A DNA stretch of 31,461 nucleotides, from contig CAKMOD010000021.1 in the NCBI GenBank assembly GCA_927910885.1, forward strand, positions 1 through 31,461, given 5' to 3'. Position numbers and translations under genes: made by a program. The notes beneath the pieces were generated by a model that did no database searches, was not told the origin of the DNA, and saw only the letters and a program-made list of their open reading frames with translations. The stretch comes from an uncultured Prevotella sp. Its GTDB lineage: Bacteria > Bacteroidota > Bacteroidia > Bacteroidales > Bacteroidaceae. How positions within the stretch are numbered: the stretch's first letter is position 1; each line of letters opens with the position of its first letter. Shown here piece by piece: positions 7,894-16,353 of this stretch.

Positions 7894-9633
7894 ATGAATA
7901 AGATATATAAATATGCTGCTTTGCTAATGATGCCAGCAGCATTGATGACAACTTCCAGCTGTACAGACTTAACGGAAACACTGTACGATCAGGTTGCTTC
8001 AAATAACTATTACAATACTAAGGATGATGTTATTCGTGCGGTACTTCGTCCGTTTGAGCATGGATTCTGGAGTATTCAGAGCCGTCAGGTACTGAATGAA
8101 GAGACAGCCGATCAGCTGATTACCCCTACTCGTGAGGACTGGTGGGATGATGGTGGACGCTGGGCTAAGCTTCATCAGCACAAGTGGGATAATAAGACTG
8201 GTGAGGCACAGTCAGAGTTCAATGGCTGTTATCAGGGCATTGGACAGGCTAATAAGGTGATAGAAGACCTTAATAACCTCACAGCTTCAAAGTTTGGCTT
8301 CTCAGAGGAAGAGTTCAATAACTTGAAAGCACAGAACCATGTATTGCGTGCTTGGTTCTATCTTCGCCTCTTAGATGCTTTCCGTAACGTTTATTTATCT
8401 ACAAGTTTCTATGACCAGTCAAAGAACTCTACAGAGCAGGTTCAGCCTAAGGAAATCTTTGATTTCATAGAGAAAGACTTAAAAGAAGCGCTTCCGTTGT
8501 TGACTAAGAAGAGTTCTTTGGGTGGTAATCAGAAGTTGCAAGGACAGTGGACACAGGCTGGTGCGGCTGCATTGTTGGTTCGTCTATATATGAATGCTAA
8601 GGTTTATGTAGGTGAAGACCGCTTTGCTGATGCCGAGAGGTATGCTCAGGCAATCGTTGATGGTACGTATGGAACATACGCTGTTGCCAATCGTTGGGAT
8701 GCTGCCTTCGACTGGGATAATGAGACTTGTGATGAAGTTATCTTCGCATTCCCTGGCTCTGCGGGCGAAACTCACTGGCATTATAAGGGCGATTTGTACT
8801 GGTGGTCAGTTCCATCTAAGGCAAATGAGTGGCTGAACGATACAAAGAACAAGGAGGGTTCACATAATATTAAGTACTCTGCTTCACCAAGTTATAACCC
8901 TAAGGGTGAGAAATATACTTTCGAGTTGGGTATGCCTATTGCACAGTTTAAGAAGTATCCTTCTGATGTTCGCTTGAAGATGTACACCAATCTTGGTAAT
9001 GGTCGTCGTGAAGGTATGTTTATCTTCGGTAAAATTAAGTACACTGATGCTGATGGTAACCAGCAGTATCTAAAGGATCACCACGGAACTTATGTACTTG
9101 ATATCCGCGATGCTGTTGGTGTCTTTGGTGCAACAGATGGTAGTAAGTGGTTGTCAACAAGCGAGAGCAGTATTAAGCATGGTGATGATAACTCTGGTTG
9201 GATGTTTGCTAAATATCCACTCTACTCTGATAACGAGAAGGCTCAGCAGCTTGAAGCAGACTATTGCGAGATTCGTTTGCCAGAGATTATCTATAGCCTT
9301 GCCGAGTGTAAGCTTCGTAGCGGAGATGCTACAACGGCAGCAAAACTGCTGAATATGGTTCGCAAGCGTAACTATCCATCATCTGATTGGTCAACAGTTC
9401 TCTATGCTCCAGAGGGTTCTGCAAGTCTCGATATGAAAGAGATGTTGGCAGAATGGGGCCGTGAGTTCTTCGCAGAAGGTCGCCGTCGTGTTGACTTGAT
9501 TCGCTTTGGCAAGTTCCAGGATGCATGGTGGGACAAGGAAGCAGATGCTGATAAGCACACCGAGATATTCCCATTCCACCCAGAAATTATTGGTGCCCAC
9601 AAGGGAATGAAGCAGAATCCGGGTTACGAATGA
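7894..9633 (+). CDS. SusD/RagB family glycan-binding lipoprotein
   Basis: A 579-residue surface lipoprotein, the extracellular lid and glycan-binding partner of the SusC barrel upstream. The signal ends in TTSSC, with the lipidated Cys at 23. The N-terminal half contains the SusD TPR-like helices (NKVIEDLNNL, LRAWFYLRLLDAFRNV). The C-terminal half contains the family pattern CEIRLPEIIYSLAECKLRSGD...LNMVRKRNYP, then EWGREFFAEGRRRVDLIRFGKF. Many tryptophans (for example the WWDDGGRW region near residues 89-96) could stack on sugars. Substrate cannot be deduced from SusD sequence alone. Length is within the family range. Confidence 0.94.
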   Translation: MNKIYKYAALLMMPAALMTTSSCTDLTETLYDQVASNNYYNTKDDVIRAVLRPFEHGFWSIQSRQVLNEETADQLITPTREDWWDDGGRWAKLHQHKWDNKTGEAQSEFNGCYQGIGQANKVIEDLNNLTASKFGFSEEEFNNLKAQNHVLRAWFYLRLLDAFRNVYLSTSFYDQSKNSTEQVQPKEIFDFIEKDLKEALPLLTKKSSLGGNQKLQGQWTQAGAAALLVRLYMNAKVYVGEDRFADAERYAQAIVDGTYGTYAVANRWDAAFDWDNETCDEVIFAFPGSAGETHWHYKGDLYWWSVPSKANEWLNDTKNKEGSHNIKYSASPSYNPKGEKYTFELGMPIAQFKKYPSDVRLKMYTNLGNGRREGMFIFGKIKYTDADGNQQYLKDHHGTYVLDIRDAVGVFGATDGSKWLSTSESSIKHGDDNSGWMFAKYPLYSDNEKAQQLEADYCEIRLPEIIYSLAECKLRSGDATTAAKLLNMVRKRNYPSSDWSTVLYAPEGSASLDMKEMLAEWGREFFAEGRRRVDLIRFGKFQDAWWDKEADADKHTEIFPFHPEIIGAHKGMKQNPGYE

Positions 9634-9661
9634 TGTTTAACGACTAAAAGCTATTATAGAA

Positions 9662-10900
9662 ATGAAAAAGTTAATGAAATATGGAATGTATCTGATGTTG
9701 GCGCTTCTTGCGCCAGCCTCATTCCAATCATGCAACGATGATAAGGATATTGTGGTCATCACAGCAGAACTTCCATTGAAGGTTGATCATCTTTATATGG
9801 TGGGCGATGCTACCCCTGCTGGATGGAGTATTGACAATCCATTCGAGATGACACGTGATGCTGAGAACAAATATCTCTTTACTTATCATGGTAAACTAAA
9901 GACTGGAGAGATTAAGTTGCCACTCTCAAAGGGTGATTGGGGTGCTACATTCGTTTATGCTCCTGCTGCTAATACTGAAATCAACGATAAAGGTGTAGCC
10001 AGTGATGCGATTGATATTCGTAAAGGTGGTGCTGATAATAAGTGGAAGGTGACAAAGACTGGTATCTATACCTTCGCTGTTGATCTCCGCACACGTAAGC
10101 TTACTGTTACTTATGAAGGTGAAGAACCAACAGGACCAATCGTTCCAATCGAGTCTGAATGGTTGTCATTTATCGGTAATGCAACGCCATACGGTTGGGA
10201 TATTGATGGCTTGAAAGCAAAGGTACAGGACGGTTCTGCTAAGTTTGCTAAGACCTCTTCTAATCCATTACAGTTTACTTATGAGGGTCATTTAAACTTA
10301 GGTGAGTTCAAGTTGTCATTTGACAAATCAGATGGATGGAACAACTTGATTCAGGCACCTGTAGCTGATTGTGAGTTCAACCATGATGGTCCTGCAAAGC
10401 AGGGAATGGTTGTTGGTGGCGATGACAATAAGTGGAAAGTGACAGAAGCTGGTACTTATACCATTGTATTCGACCTCACAAAGCATGAAATCAAGGTAAC
10501 GAAGTTTGTCGCTGATGCTCCTGCTCCAGCTGCACCAACACCTTGGGACACTGAGAATGTATATCTGATTGGTAGCGCAACTCCTGCTGGTTGGTCTGTT
10601 GACAATGGTGTGTCAGTCACAAAGACAGGCGACCATATCTTCTCTATTGAAGTTCAGTTGGCTGAGGGTGAAATGAAGTTTATGCTCGATAAGTCTGGTT
10701 TCTCAAGTGATAAGCCTTATTTCTTTGCTCCAGAAGAGAATACTATAATCAATGAAACAGGTGTAGCCAAGGATGCACTTGCCTATGGTACTGAAAGTTC
10801 TTATGGTGACAAGAAGTGGAAGGTTACTAAGGCTGGAAAGTATAAGCTGACACTCGACTTGAAGAACAAGAAGTTCAAGGCAGAATACATAAGCGCATAA
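9662..10900 (+). CDS. SusE/SusF-like outer-membrane lipoprotein with three tandem glycan-binding domains
   Basis: A 412-residue lipoprotein (FQSC, lipidated Cys24). It consists almost entirely of three homologous domains at about 43-151, 167-281 and 298-411. Each begins with a strand and the motif G-x-ATPxGW (MVGDATPAGW, FIGNATPYGW, LIGSATPAGW) and ends with NKWKVT or KKWKVT, then a TxxLDLxxxKxxVT-like strand. This is the architecture of the starch-binding domains of SusE/SusF; family knowledge suggests surface glycan capture. A Pro/Ala-rich linker (APAPAAPTPW) precedes domain 3. No separate N-terminal Ig-like domain is evident. It lies 28 nt after susD and before the glycosidase, so it is part of the PUL transcript. 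Confidence 0.88.
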   Translation: MKKLMKYGMYLMLALLAPASFQSCNDDKDIVVITAELPLKVDHLYMVGDATPAGWSIDNPFEMTRDAENKYLFTYHGKLKTGEIKLPLSKGDWGATFVYAPAANTEINDKGVASDAIDIRKGGADNKWKVTKTGIYTFAVDLRTRKLTVTYEGEEPTGPIVPIESEWLSFIGNATPYGWDIDGLKAKVQDGSAKFAKTSSNPLQFTYEGHLNLGEFKLSFDKSDGWNNLIQAPVADCEFNHDGPAKQGMVVGGDDNKWKVTEAGTYTIVFDLTKHEIKVTKFVADAPAPAAPTPWDTENVYLIGSATPAGWSVDNGVSVTKTGDHIFSIEVQLAEGEMKFMLDKSGFSSDKPYFFAPEENTIINETGVAKDALAYGTESSYGDKKWKVTKAGKYKLTLDLKNKKFKAEYISA

Positions 10901-10919
10901 CAGAGTTTAAAAACATAAA

Positions 10920-11006
10920 TAACCGGTTAGCTGGTGCTCCAATGCATGGGTTTTGTAAGTATAATGCATGGATTTTATTAGGCTAAAGGCACACAGCTAC
11001 CGGTTA
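10920..11006 (+). promoter_or_regulatory. Long imperfect hairpin between the SusE-like gene and the glycosidase
   Basis: TAACCGGTTAGCTG at 10920-10933 pairs with CAGCTACCGGTTA at 10994-11006, leaving one bulged base. The 60-nt loop contains a direct repeat AATGCATGG (10941 and 10963). There is no T tract, so it is not a simple terminator. It could be a processing site, an mRNA-stability element or an attenuator affecting the last gene; this is inference. Confidence 0.5.
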
Positions 11007-11031
11007 AAACTACTTATGATAGAATAAAACA

Positions 11032-12479
11032 ATGAAGAAATATTTTTTAGCAAGCTTGGCTTTCGCTGCTCTTCTGACAAGTTGTAACAGCAATGAATGG
11101 GACGTAACCAGCGATCTAAGCGTTGATAAGACTGACCCAACAGTAGGTCTTACACCTGTTGCAGAGGCTGAAGGTATGGACTATGCGCCACTTTATTGGA
11201 GTGTATATGGTCATCTTCGTGCACAAGAGAAGGCTGGCTCATTCCCAAATATCTTTACTGAGCAAGATTGGGATGAGGCTGCAGACTATGTAGCAACCAA
11301 TCTCAAATCGCATGGTTATGACATGCTCGTTACCGATGGTTTTGCTTCAATGAGTGGTGATGATGGTTATATGACACGTTATAGCCGCACAGCGAAAGAT
11401 GAGCGTTCGCCAGAGGTTCCATTGACTACTATTGTTGCTAAGTTGAAGGCGAAGGGGCTGAAACTCGGTGTTTACGATAGTCCTTTCTGGTATCATTATA
11501 CCAATCCTGATGCTGTTATTCCAGGAACAGATGGTATTAAGGTGAGCAGTTTGGCTTATGATCCAACAAAAGATAAAGATATCAAGCATCCAAACTCAAG
11601 GGATCAGTTTGGTTGGGTAGTAACAGATCACCCAGGTGCAGAGCAGTATTTTGAAGGATTCTTCAAGCACTATTCTGATTTAGGTGTGAAGTTTGTACGT
11701 ATGGACTTCCTCTCTTGGTATGAAGATGGTATGAATTATACTGACGTTATCGATAAAGGTTATGGTCGTGGGCGTTATGTAAAGGGTATGCAGTGGATTA
11801 ACAAGTATGCACAGAAGTATGGCGTATATGTTTCTCTTGTAATGCCTCACCTCCGCAATAATGCTATTATCGAAAAATATGCGGGTAATATGGTACGTAT
11901 TGATGCCGATGCACTTGAGGGTTCTTGGTATCGTTTCTCTGATAATAATCGTGGTAACCTTCGTGGTGGATGGCCAAACTCTGAGAATGCTTTCGACGGT
12001 TTCATCAATTGGTCAAAGATTTCTGGCCGTAAGAAGATTCGTCTTGACGGCGACTTTATTCGTATCGGAAGCTATGCTGATGATAATGAGAAGATGTCGG
12101 TTATCTCTCTTCCTTGATGGCAGGTGGACCAATCTCTATCACAGATATGCCTACAGGCAACGACTTGAAGTTCTTCCAGAATGATGAGATGCTTGCTTTG
12201 CAGAAGGATGGTTTCGTTGGTCAGCCATTAGAGCGTAACCTCTGGAACACAGATGGTGAGGTTTGGTACGGTCAGATGAAGGATGGCTCTTGGGTTATCG
12301 GACTCTTCAACCGTGATCAGGCAGCAGCAACTCGTTCTATCGACCTGACAAAGGTGGGAATTACTGGTACTTGGTCGGCACGTGACCTTTGGAAGCATGC
12401 TGATGAAGGAACTGTAAGCGATAAGGTTGAGGCACTCATTCCTGCACATGGCTGTAAGATTATTAAGCTGACAAAATAA
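11032..12479 (+). pseudogene. Clan GH-D (GH27-type) glycoside hydrolase lipoprotein, broken by one frameshift
   Basis: Two frames together encode one GH27-type enzyme of about 482 residues: 11032-12117 (361 codons, ending in TGA) and 12114-12479. Joining them needs one extra base near 12110 (CTTCC read as CTTTCC), which restores ISLSLMAGGP, the counterpart of MAAPLLMSNDLR in GH27 enzymes. The signal ends in LLTSC (lipidated Cys18). The barrel starts at YWSVYGHLR. The likely nucleophile is Asp225 in KFVRMDF and the acid/base is near Asp291/Asp293 in VRIDADA. RLDGDFIRIG matches the usual WNDPDML region, and the C-terminal beta domain (RDLWKHADEGTV...AHGCKIIKL) is intact. GH27 includes alpha-galactosidase, alpha-N-acetylgalactosaminidase and isomaltodextranase; the activity cannot be chosen from sequence alone. 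As written the protein lacks its C-terminal domain. Confidence 0.82.
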
Positions 12480-12523
12480 AGACCTCTCTTGCTGATTACT
12501 TAAATCAGTAGAAGATTATTAAC

Positions 12524-12563
12524 AATCGGGCTAAACGGATTCTTCCATTTAGCCCGATTTTGT
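12524..12563 (+). terminator. Terminator of the PUL transcript
   Basis: AATCGGGCTAAA (12524-12535) and TTTAGCCCGATT (12548-12559) form a perfect 12-bp stem with a 12-nt loop, followed by TTGTT. It lies 45 nt after the glycosidase stop codon. Confidence 0.85.
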
Positions 12564-12567
12564 TATT

Positions 12568-12676
12568 GGTCTTATTAGGCTAATTGGGCTAATAAGACCA
12601 ATTAGCCTAATAATTTTATTAGTCCTATTAGCCCTATTAGGCTAATAAGACTAATAAGCCTAATAGGGCTAAGAGT
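12568..12676. repeat. Nested, overlapping inverted repeats built from CTAATAAGxC words
   Basis: TTATTAGGCTAATTGG (from 12573) pairs perfectly with CCAATTAGCCTAATAA (to about 12613). The overlapping ATTGGTCTTATTAG/CTAATAAGACCAAT (14 bp) is an alternative, mutually exclusive stem. A third perfect stem follows, TAGCCCTATTAGGCT/AGCCTAATAGGGCTA (about 12629-12672). A related, weaker version lies near 16235-16275. Confidence 0.8.
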
Positions 12677-12690
12677 CTTCTGTTTTGTCA

Positions 12691-12858
12691 TGATTTTTCA
12701 CACCTTGAATTTTGATAGATGCTCTTTTAGCTTCGAAAAGATGCCCAATTGGCTTGTAAAAGATGCCCTTTTAGAGGCTAACTAACGCCCTTTTGAAGCC
12801 TAACTAAGCACCTTTTACTTCTCAAGTTTATAAGTCTTTGATTACATGTTAGTTATAG
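12691..12858 (+). repeat. Dispersed intergenic repeat, copy 2
   Basis: Close relative of the element at 4031, in the same orientation: TTTTTCACACCTTGA, GATGCTCTTTTAGCTTCGAAAA, further 22-bp units, TAACGCCCTTTTGAA, AAGCACCTTTT, then AAGTCTTTGATTACATGTTAG. Mismatches are scattered, so the copies are old or evolve under loose constraint. Confidence 0.8.
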
Positions 12859-12986
12859 ATAGGGTGTGATAAGGTGTTTTTATACCTACATTTTGTACAA
12901 TACAGTCTTGTTGTTGTAAATATATTTCATAGTTATGTGTGGTGTGTAGTAGAGCAGGTTTGCTTGTCTTCGTTTTGTTTTGGTAG

Positions 12987-13030
12987 TATAAAACAAAGCA
13001 GCCACATTACCAGTGGGGCAATGCGGCTGC
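12987..13030 (-). terminator. Terminator of the TonB-dependent receptor gene
   Basis: On the minus strand GCAGCCGCATT pairs with AATGTGGCTGC (one G-U pair) around an 11-nt loop, followed by TTTGTTTTA. It starts 36 nt after the receptor stop codon. Confidence 0.85.
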
Positions 13031-13065
13031 GACCTAAGTTTCAATAAAATAATTCAGAGAGTGTC

Positions 13066-15531
13066 TTATAGTTTAACGCTGAGACCTACATACCATGTTG
13101 CACCATATACTGGAGCATACATGAAGGCTGCGTCGTCTGTGTGTTTCTCGTCCTGAATGTAGCTGAAGATGTTCTTAGCACCTGCATAAACAGTACATGA
13201 ACCAAAACGCTTTGCAGCACGGCAGTTGAAGATCATGAAGGTGTTTGTCTTCTTAATCTTTGATGTTGCACCATTGTCCTCAGAGTTATAGTCGATGTAC
13301 ATTTTTCCCTGCAATGAGCTTGTGAGAGAGAAGCTCCATGTGCCAGGAGTATAATCGAGGTCTATATCGCCAGTCATTGCTGGGAAACGAGAAACGTTAC
13401 GGCTGTCCTTCGCATACTGCAAACGCTGTGGGAACTCCTTTACAGTCTCATCGTTAGGGTCTGACCAGTCTGCACGCTCGTGCTTGAACTTACCTTGATT
13501 GAAGGTCCAGTTAATACCAGCATTGAAGTTACGGAAGAGGTTTGCCTTTGCACCTAATTCTACACCCTGTACATAGGCATCGTCAACATTCTCCCACTGG
13601 TAAGAATAACCGAACTTCTTAACCTCATCGTCTGCAGGAGAGAACTGAATCTTATCCTTCAAGTTGGTACGGAAGAGGTTGATGCTGAACTGATACTTCT
13701 TTGCATAGTAGTCAGCTGAGAGGTTATAGCTGATAGCACGCTCGCCCTTGAGATTAGATGATTTCCACACACGTGGCGAACCACTACAGAGGTGGAGGTC
13801 CTCAGAGAATCCGTAAGGAGCACGGAAACCTGTACCTACATTGGCACGAAGAACCAGCGAAGGAGTCAATTCATATTTGATAGCAATACGAGGATTGACA
13901 GTTGTCTTGCTAAACTTTGTTGTTGGGAAAGCACTGTCTGAAACCTTTACACTGGTAGTGTACTCCTCACCAGAGCTATGTGAATCGATGCGGATACCTG
14001 GTACAACGGTCAACTTTGGTGTTACGTTCCACTCATCCTGTACGAAGAAACCAAGTTCGTTAGCATGCTTCTTACCGATAGAAGTGTAAGGAACGCCATA
14101 GTAAGGACTTGTTTTCTCGTCCTCAGCAGAGATAACATAGAGTCCTGTCTCACGCAAACGAGTGAAATAACCCTGTACACCACCAAGCAATGTGTGGTTG
14201 CCAAGGATTGAAGTGAAGGTGAGCGATGGTGTCACCGTATTCTCCTTAGCAATGTATGGGCGCATCATAGAAACGTCAGGTTCTGCACCGTCCTCATCTG
14301 GATGTGCTGGATCCTTGTGAGAATCCATGTAGTCATGGAGGAAGGTATCGTTTGTTGCTTGACGTTTGTGATATACGTAAGCAGTTGTGAGGTTCAGTTC
14401 TGAGTGCTTACCAATAGGCAAAGTGTAAGCAAGGTCGGCTGAAAGGCGGTTGGTACGGATGTCCTCAGTACCATCAGTGTATGGGTTCAGATATTGATCG
14501 TTTGTCATGACACCACCGAATCGGTGCTCATCAATCGCCTTACCACGCAGTACGAGTTTATCGTTCTTAGCAAAAGGCTGATAGAAGTAAAGGCTGAAAC
14601 CAAGGTTGTTCATCGTCTCGTCTACACGGTCAGAGATGCCATCCTTGTTCTTTACTTCCTTACGTGTAAGACCATTCTGTGTGCGGTCGATAGCATCCAT
14701 CTGTGTACGCTGTGCGAATACACTCAGACCGATGTTGTTATAACGCATAGAACCAGAACCTTTATAGCTCTTGAAGCCAAAATTTCCGAACTGAATATCT
14801 CCATTAACAGATGGCTCAAAGGTTGGTTCCTTTGAGATAATGTTGATGGCACCAGCAACGGCACTACTACCATAGAGGGCTGAACCGGCACCCTTAACTA
14901 CCTCAAGACGGTCGATGTCATTGGTTCCAATCTGCTGCAAACCGTAAACACCGGCAAGACCAGAGTAGATTGGCTCACCATCAATGAGTACCTGTGTGTG
15001 CTCAGCACCCAATCCTTGCATACGAACCTCAGAGAAGTTACAGAACTGGCACTGCTGTTCTACACGGATACCCGGTACACCTTCAAGTGCTTCGTATAAG
15101 TTCTGGGCATTCTTCTTGGTGATAGCCTGTGATGTAAGAACCTCTGTACGGATAGGTACATCCTTTACAAAGTGGCTGGTACGAGTACCAGTTACAACGA
15201 CCTGGCTTAACTCTAATGGGTCTTTTTCCAGTTCAAAGTAGACTTCAGAACCTTTATTATTAACCATATCTACCTCTTTTTCCTGCTGCTGATAACCAGC
15301 AAGTGTAGCTATGATAACTTGCCTTCCTACAGGAAGATTACTTAATTTAAAGTGACCCGAAGCATCGCATTGAGTTTTAAGGTTCGTACCTTTTACTTGG
15401 ATTACGGCATGAGAAAGGTGCTTTCCACCTTCTTTTGCCTTCACATCACCGAAGAGCATTGCGTCGGTGTTTTGTGCCATGGATACAAGAGAGCATAATA
15501 TGGCGGTCAAGATTAGTAAATATTTCTTCAT
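13066..15531 (-). CDS. TonB-dependent outer-membrane receptor with a CxxC in the plug
   Basis: An 821-residue TonB-dependent receptor, not a SusC. A signal peptide (1-20, ending SMAQ) is followed by a carboxypeptidase-D-regulatory-like domain (about 25-103). Then come a TonB-box-like segment LSQVVVTGTRTSH (108-120), a plug (NLYEALEGVPGIRVEQQ, TQVLIDGEPIYSGLAGVYG, RLEVVKGAGSALYGSSAVAGAINIISK) and a 22-strand-type barrel. The shape is that of the FecA/CirA/BtuB class importing siderophores, haem, metals or cobalamin. The plug carries CQFC at 161-164 just before the RMQGL strand, unusual for siderophore receptors and possibly metal-binding or a disulfide. The gene is alone, with its own strong promoter and terminator and no partner lipoprotein. 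Substrate is unknown. Confidence 0.9.
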   Translation of the reverse strand: MKKYLLILTAILCSLVSMAQNTDAMLFGDVKAKEGGKHLSHAVIQVKGTNLKTQCDASGHFKLSNLPVGRQVIIATLAGYQQQEKEVDMVNNKGSEVYFELEKDPLELSQVVVTGTRTSHFVKDVPIRTEVLTSQAITKKNAQNLYEALEGVPGIRVEQQCQFCNFSEVRMQGLGAEHTQVLIDGEPIYSGLAGVYGLQQIGTNDIDRLEVVKGAGSALYGSSAVAGAINIISKEPTFEPSVNGDIQFGNFGFKSYKGSGSMRYNNIGLSVFAQRTQMDAIDRTQNGLTRKEVKNKDGISDRVDETMNNLGFSLYFYQPFAKNDKLVLRGKAIDEHRFGGVMTNDQYLNPYTDGTEDIRTNRLSADLAYTLPIGKHSELNLTTAYVYHKRQATNDTFLHDYMDSHKDPAHPDEDGAEPDVSMMRPYIAKENTVTPSLTFTSILGNHTLLGGVQGYFTRLRETGLYVISAEDEKTSPYYGVPYTSIGKKHANELGFFVQDEWNVTPKLTVVPGIRIDSHSSGEEYTTSVKVSDSAFPTTKFSKTTVNPRIAIKYELTPSLVLRANVGTGFRAPYGFSEDLHLCSGSPRVWKSSNLKGERAISYNLSADYYAKKYQFSINLFRTNLKDKIQFSPADDEVKKFGYSYQWENVDDAYVQGVELGAKANLFRNFNAGINWTFNQGKFKHERADWSDPNDETVKEFPQRLQYAKDSRNVSRFPAMTGDIDLDYTPGTWSFSLTSSLQGKMYIDYNSEDNGATSKIKKTNTFMIFNCRAAKRFGSCTVYAGAKNIFSYIQDEKHTDDAAFMYAPVYGATWYVGLSVKL

Positions 15532-15553
15532 TTTGTTATTAAATGGTTTGTAA

Positions 15554-15571
15554 ATAACTTTGCAAAGTTAT
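15554..15571. promoter_or_regulatory. Perfect 18-bp palindrome over the TonB receptor -7 box (candidate operator)
   Basis: ATAACTTTGCAAAGTTAT is its own reverse complement over all 18 bases and covers the minus-strand -7 box. A dimeric repressor site is a reasonable guess; the regulator is not identified. Confidence 0.55.
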
Positions 15572-15593
15572 GTTTCTTTTATAAACGTGTCAA
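15563..15593 (-). promoter_or_regulatory. Promoter of the TonB-dependent receptor
   Basis: On the minus strand TTG (15591-15593), 20 nt, then TAACTTTG (15563-15570): a full match to the Bacteroidota consensus, about 32 nt before the start codon. Confidence 0.8.
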
Positions 15594-15671
15594 TACCTAA
15601 TAGTTGGTATTGTGAAGTTTCTTCCGTTAAATACGTAGATTGTTTATAGAATGAGATTTATCCACATACAT

Positions 15672-15798
15672 GGTATGATTTCCTTCAATAAGATTGTTTT
15701 ATAAAGGCTCAACACCCTATAACCATCCCCCCAACACCCAACAACCATCACCCAACACCGGTATAATTAGCTCCAATAAGATGGTTTTATAAAGGGGG
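15672..15798 (+). repeat. Direct repeat of about 36 bp with 88-bp period
   Basis: GGTATGATTTCCTTCAATAA... at 15672 recurs as GGTATAATTAGCTCCAATAA... at 15760. Both continue through GATxGTTTTATAAAGG, with about five mismatches in 36. Between them is C-rich sequence with repeated AACACC and ACCATC words. Confidence 0.7.
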
Positions 15799-15909
15799 AT
15801 AAACTACATGATAAATGTCTTTAGGTACGAAGTCTATCTGTCTTCACAAACTACTTATTCCCTTATTACTTGAAGTTTGTAAACTATTTTCGTGCAGTTC
15901 AAAACCAAT

Positions 15910-16050
15910 ACATGCTCTTTGGGCTTCTAAAAGACGCCCTTTTGGCTTGCAAAAGGTACCCTTTTAAGACCCTTATTAACGCCCTTTTGAAGTCTAATTA
16001 AGCACCTTTTCTTATACCGTTTTATAACTAATTGATTTACTGTTGGTTGT
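15910..16050 (+). repeat. Dispersed intergenic repeat, copy 3 (diverged)
   Basis: Shares CATGCTCTTTGGGCTTCTAA, units of the form GCCCTTTTGGCTTGCAAAA, TTAACGCCCTTTTGAAG and AAGCACCTTTT with copies at 4031 and 12691, same orientation. Its flanks are less conserved. Confidence 0.65.
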
Positions 16051-16353
16051 GAACCTACTTCTTATATGTGTTTTTGCCGTTAGTTATAGATGTTTTAATT
16101 GAAATTATGTAATGATTTTTCAAATCCTTATCTACATGTTTTCGAAGTCTTAAAATGAAAAGGTTTTCAATGAAATTGGATGATAATAGGGGGGATAGAT
16201 TCCTTTGATGTATGTGATTTTATAAGCTTTTTGATTGCTGTAAGGCTAATAAGGTTAATCAGACTGATAAGCCTAATAAAAGTCAGAAATGTAGTTTTTC
16301 TTGTCAATTTAGGAATAACTCTTGCAGGTTTCAATATTTTCAATTTACTTTGT

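Larger units (their letters stand above)
12480..13065. other. Intergenic region between the convergent PUL and TonB receptor genes
   Basis: No gene. It holds the PUL terminator (12524-12563), a block of nested inverted repeats (12568-12676), dispersed repeat copy 2 (12691-12858) and the TonB receptor terminator (12987-13030). The stretch 12860-12985 is plain A+T-rich sequence. Confidence 0.75.
15532..16353. other. Intergenic region between divergent TonB receptor and ThiD-AraC genes
   Basis: It holds the TonB receptor promoter and palindrome (15554-15593), an 88-bp-period direct repeat (15672-15798) with C-rich AACACC-type filler between, dispersed repeat copy 3 (15910-16050) and a weak inverted repeat at 16235-16275. 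No canonical promoter for the ThiD-AraC gene is seen. Confidence 0.7.

Noticed and set aside
12114..12479. Separate small gene starting at TTG 12114
   Set aside because: Its product is exactly the missing C-terminal part of the GH27-type enzyme, so it is one broken gene.
16180..16353. Upstream extension of the ThiD-AraC frame
   Set aside because: It reads through an intergenic inverted repeat and resembles no protein; homology begins just after the ATG at 16354.
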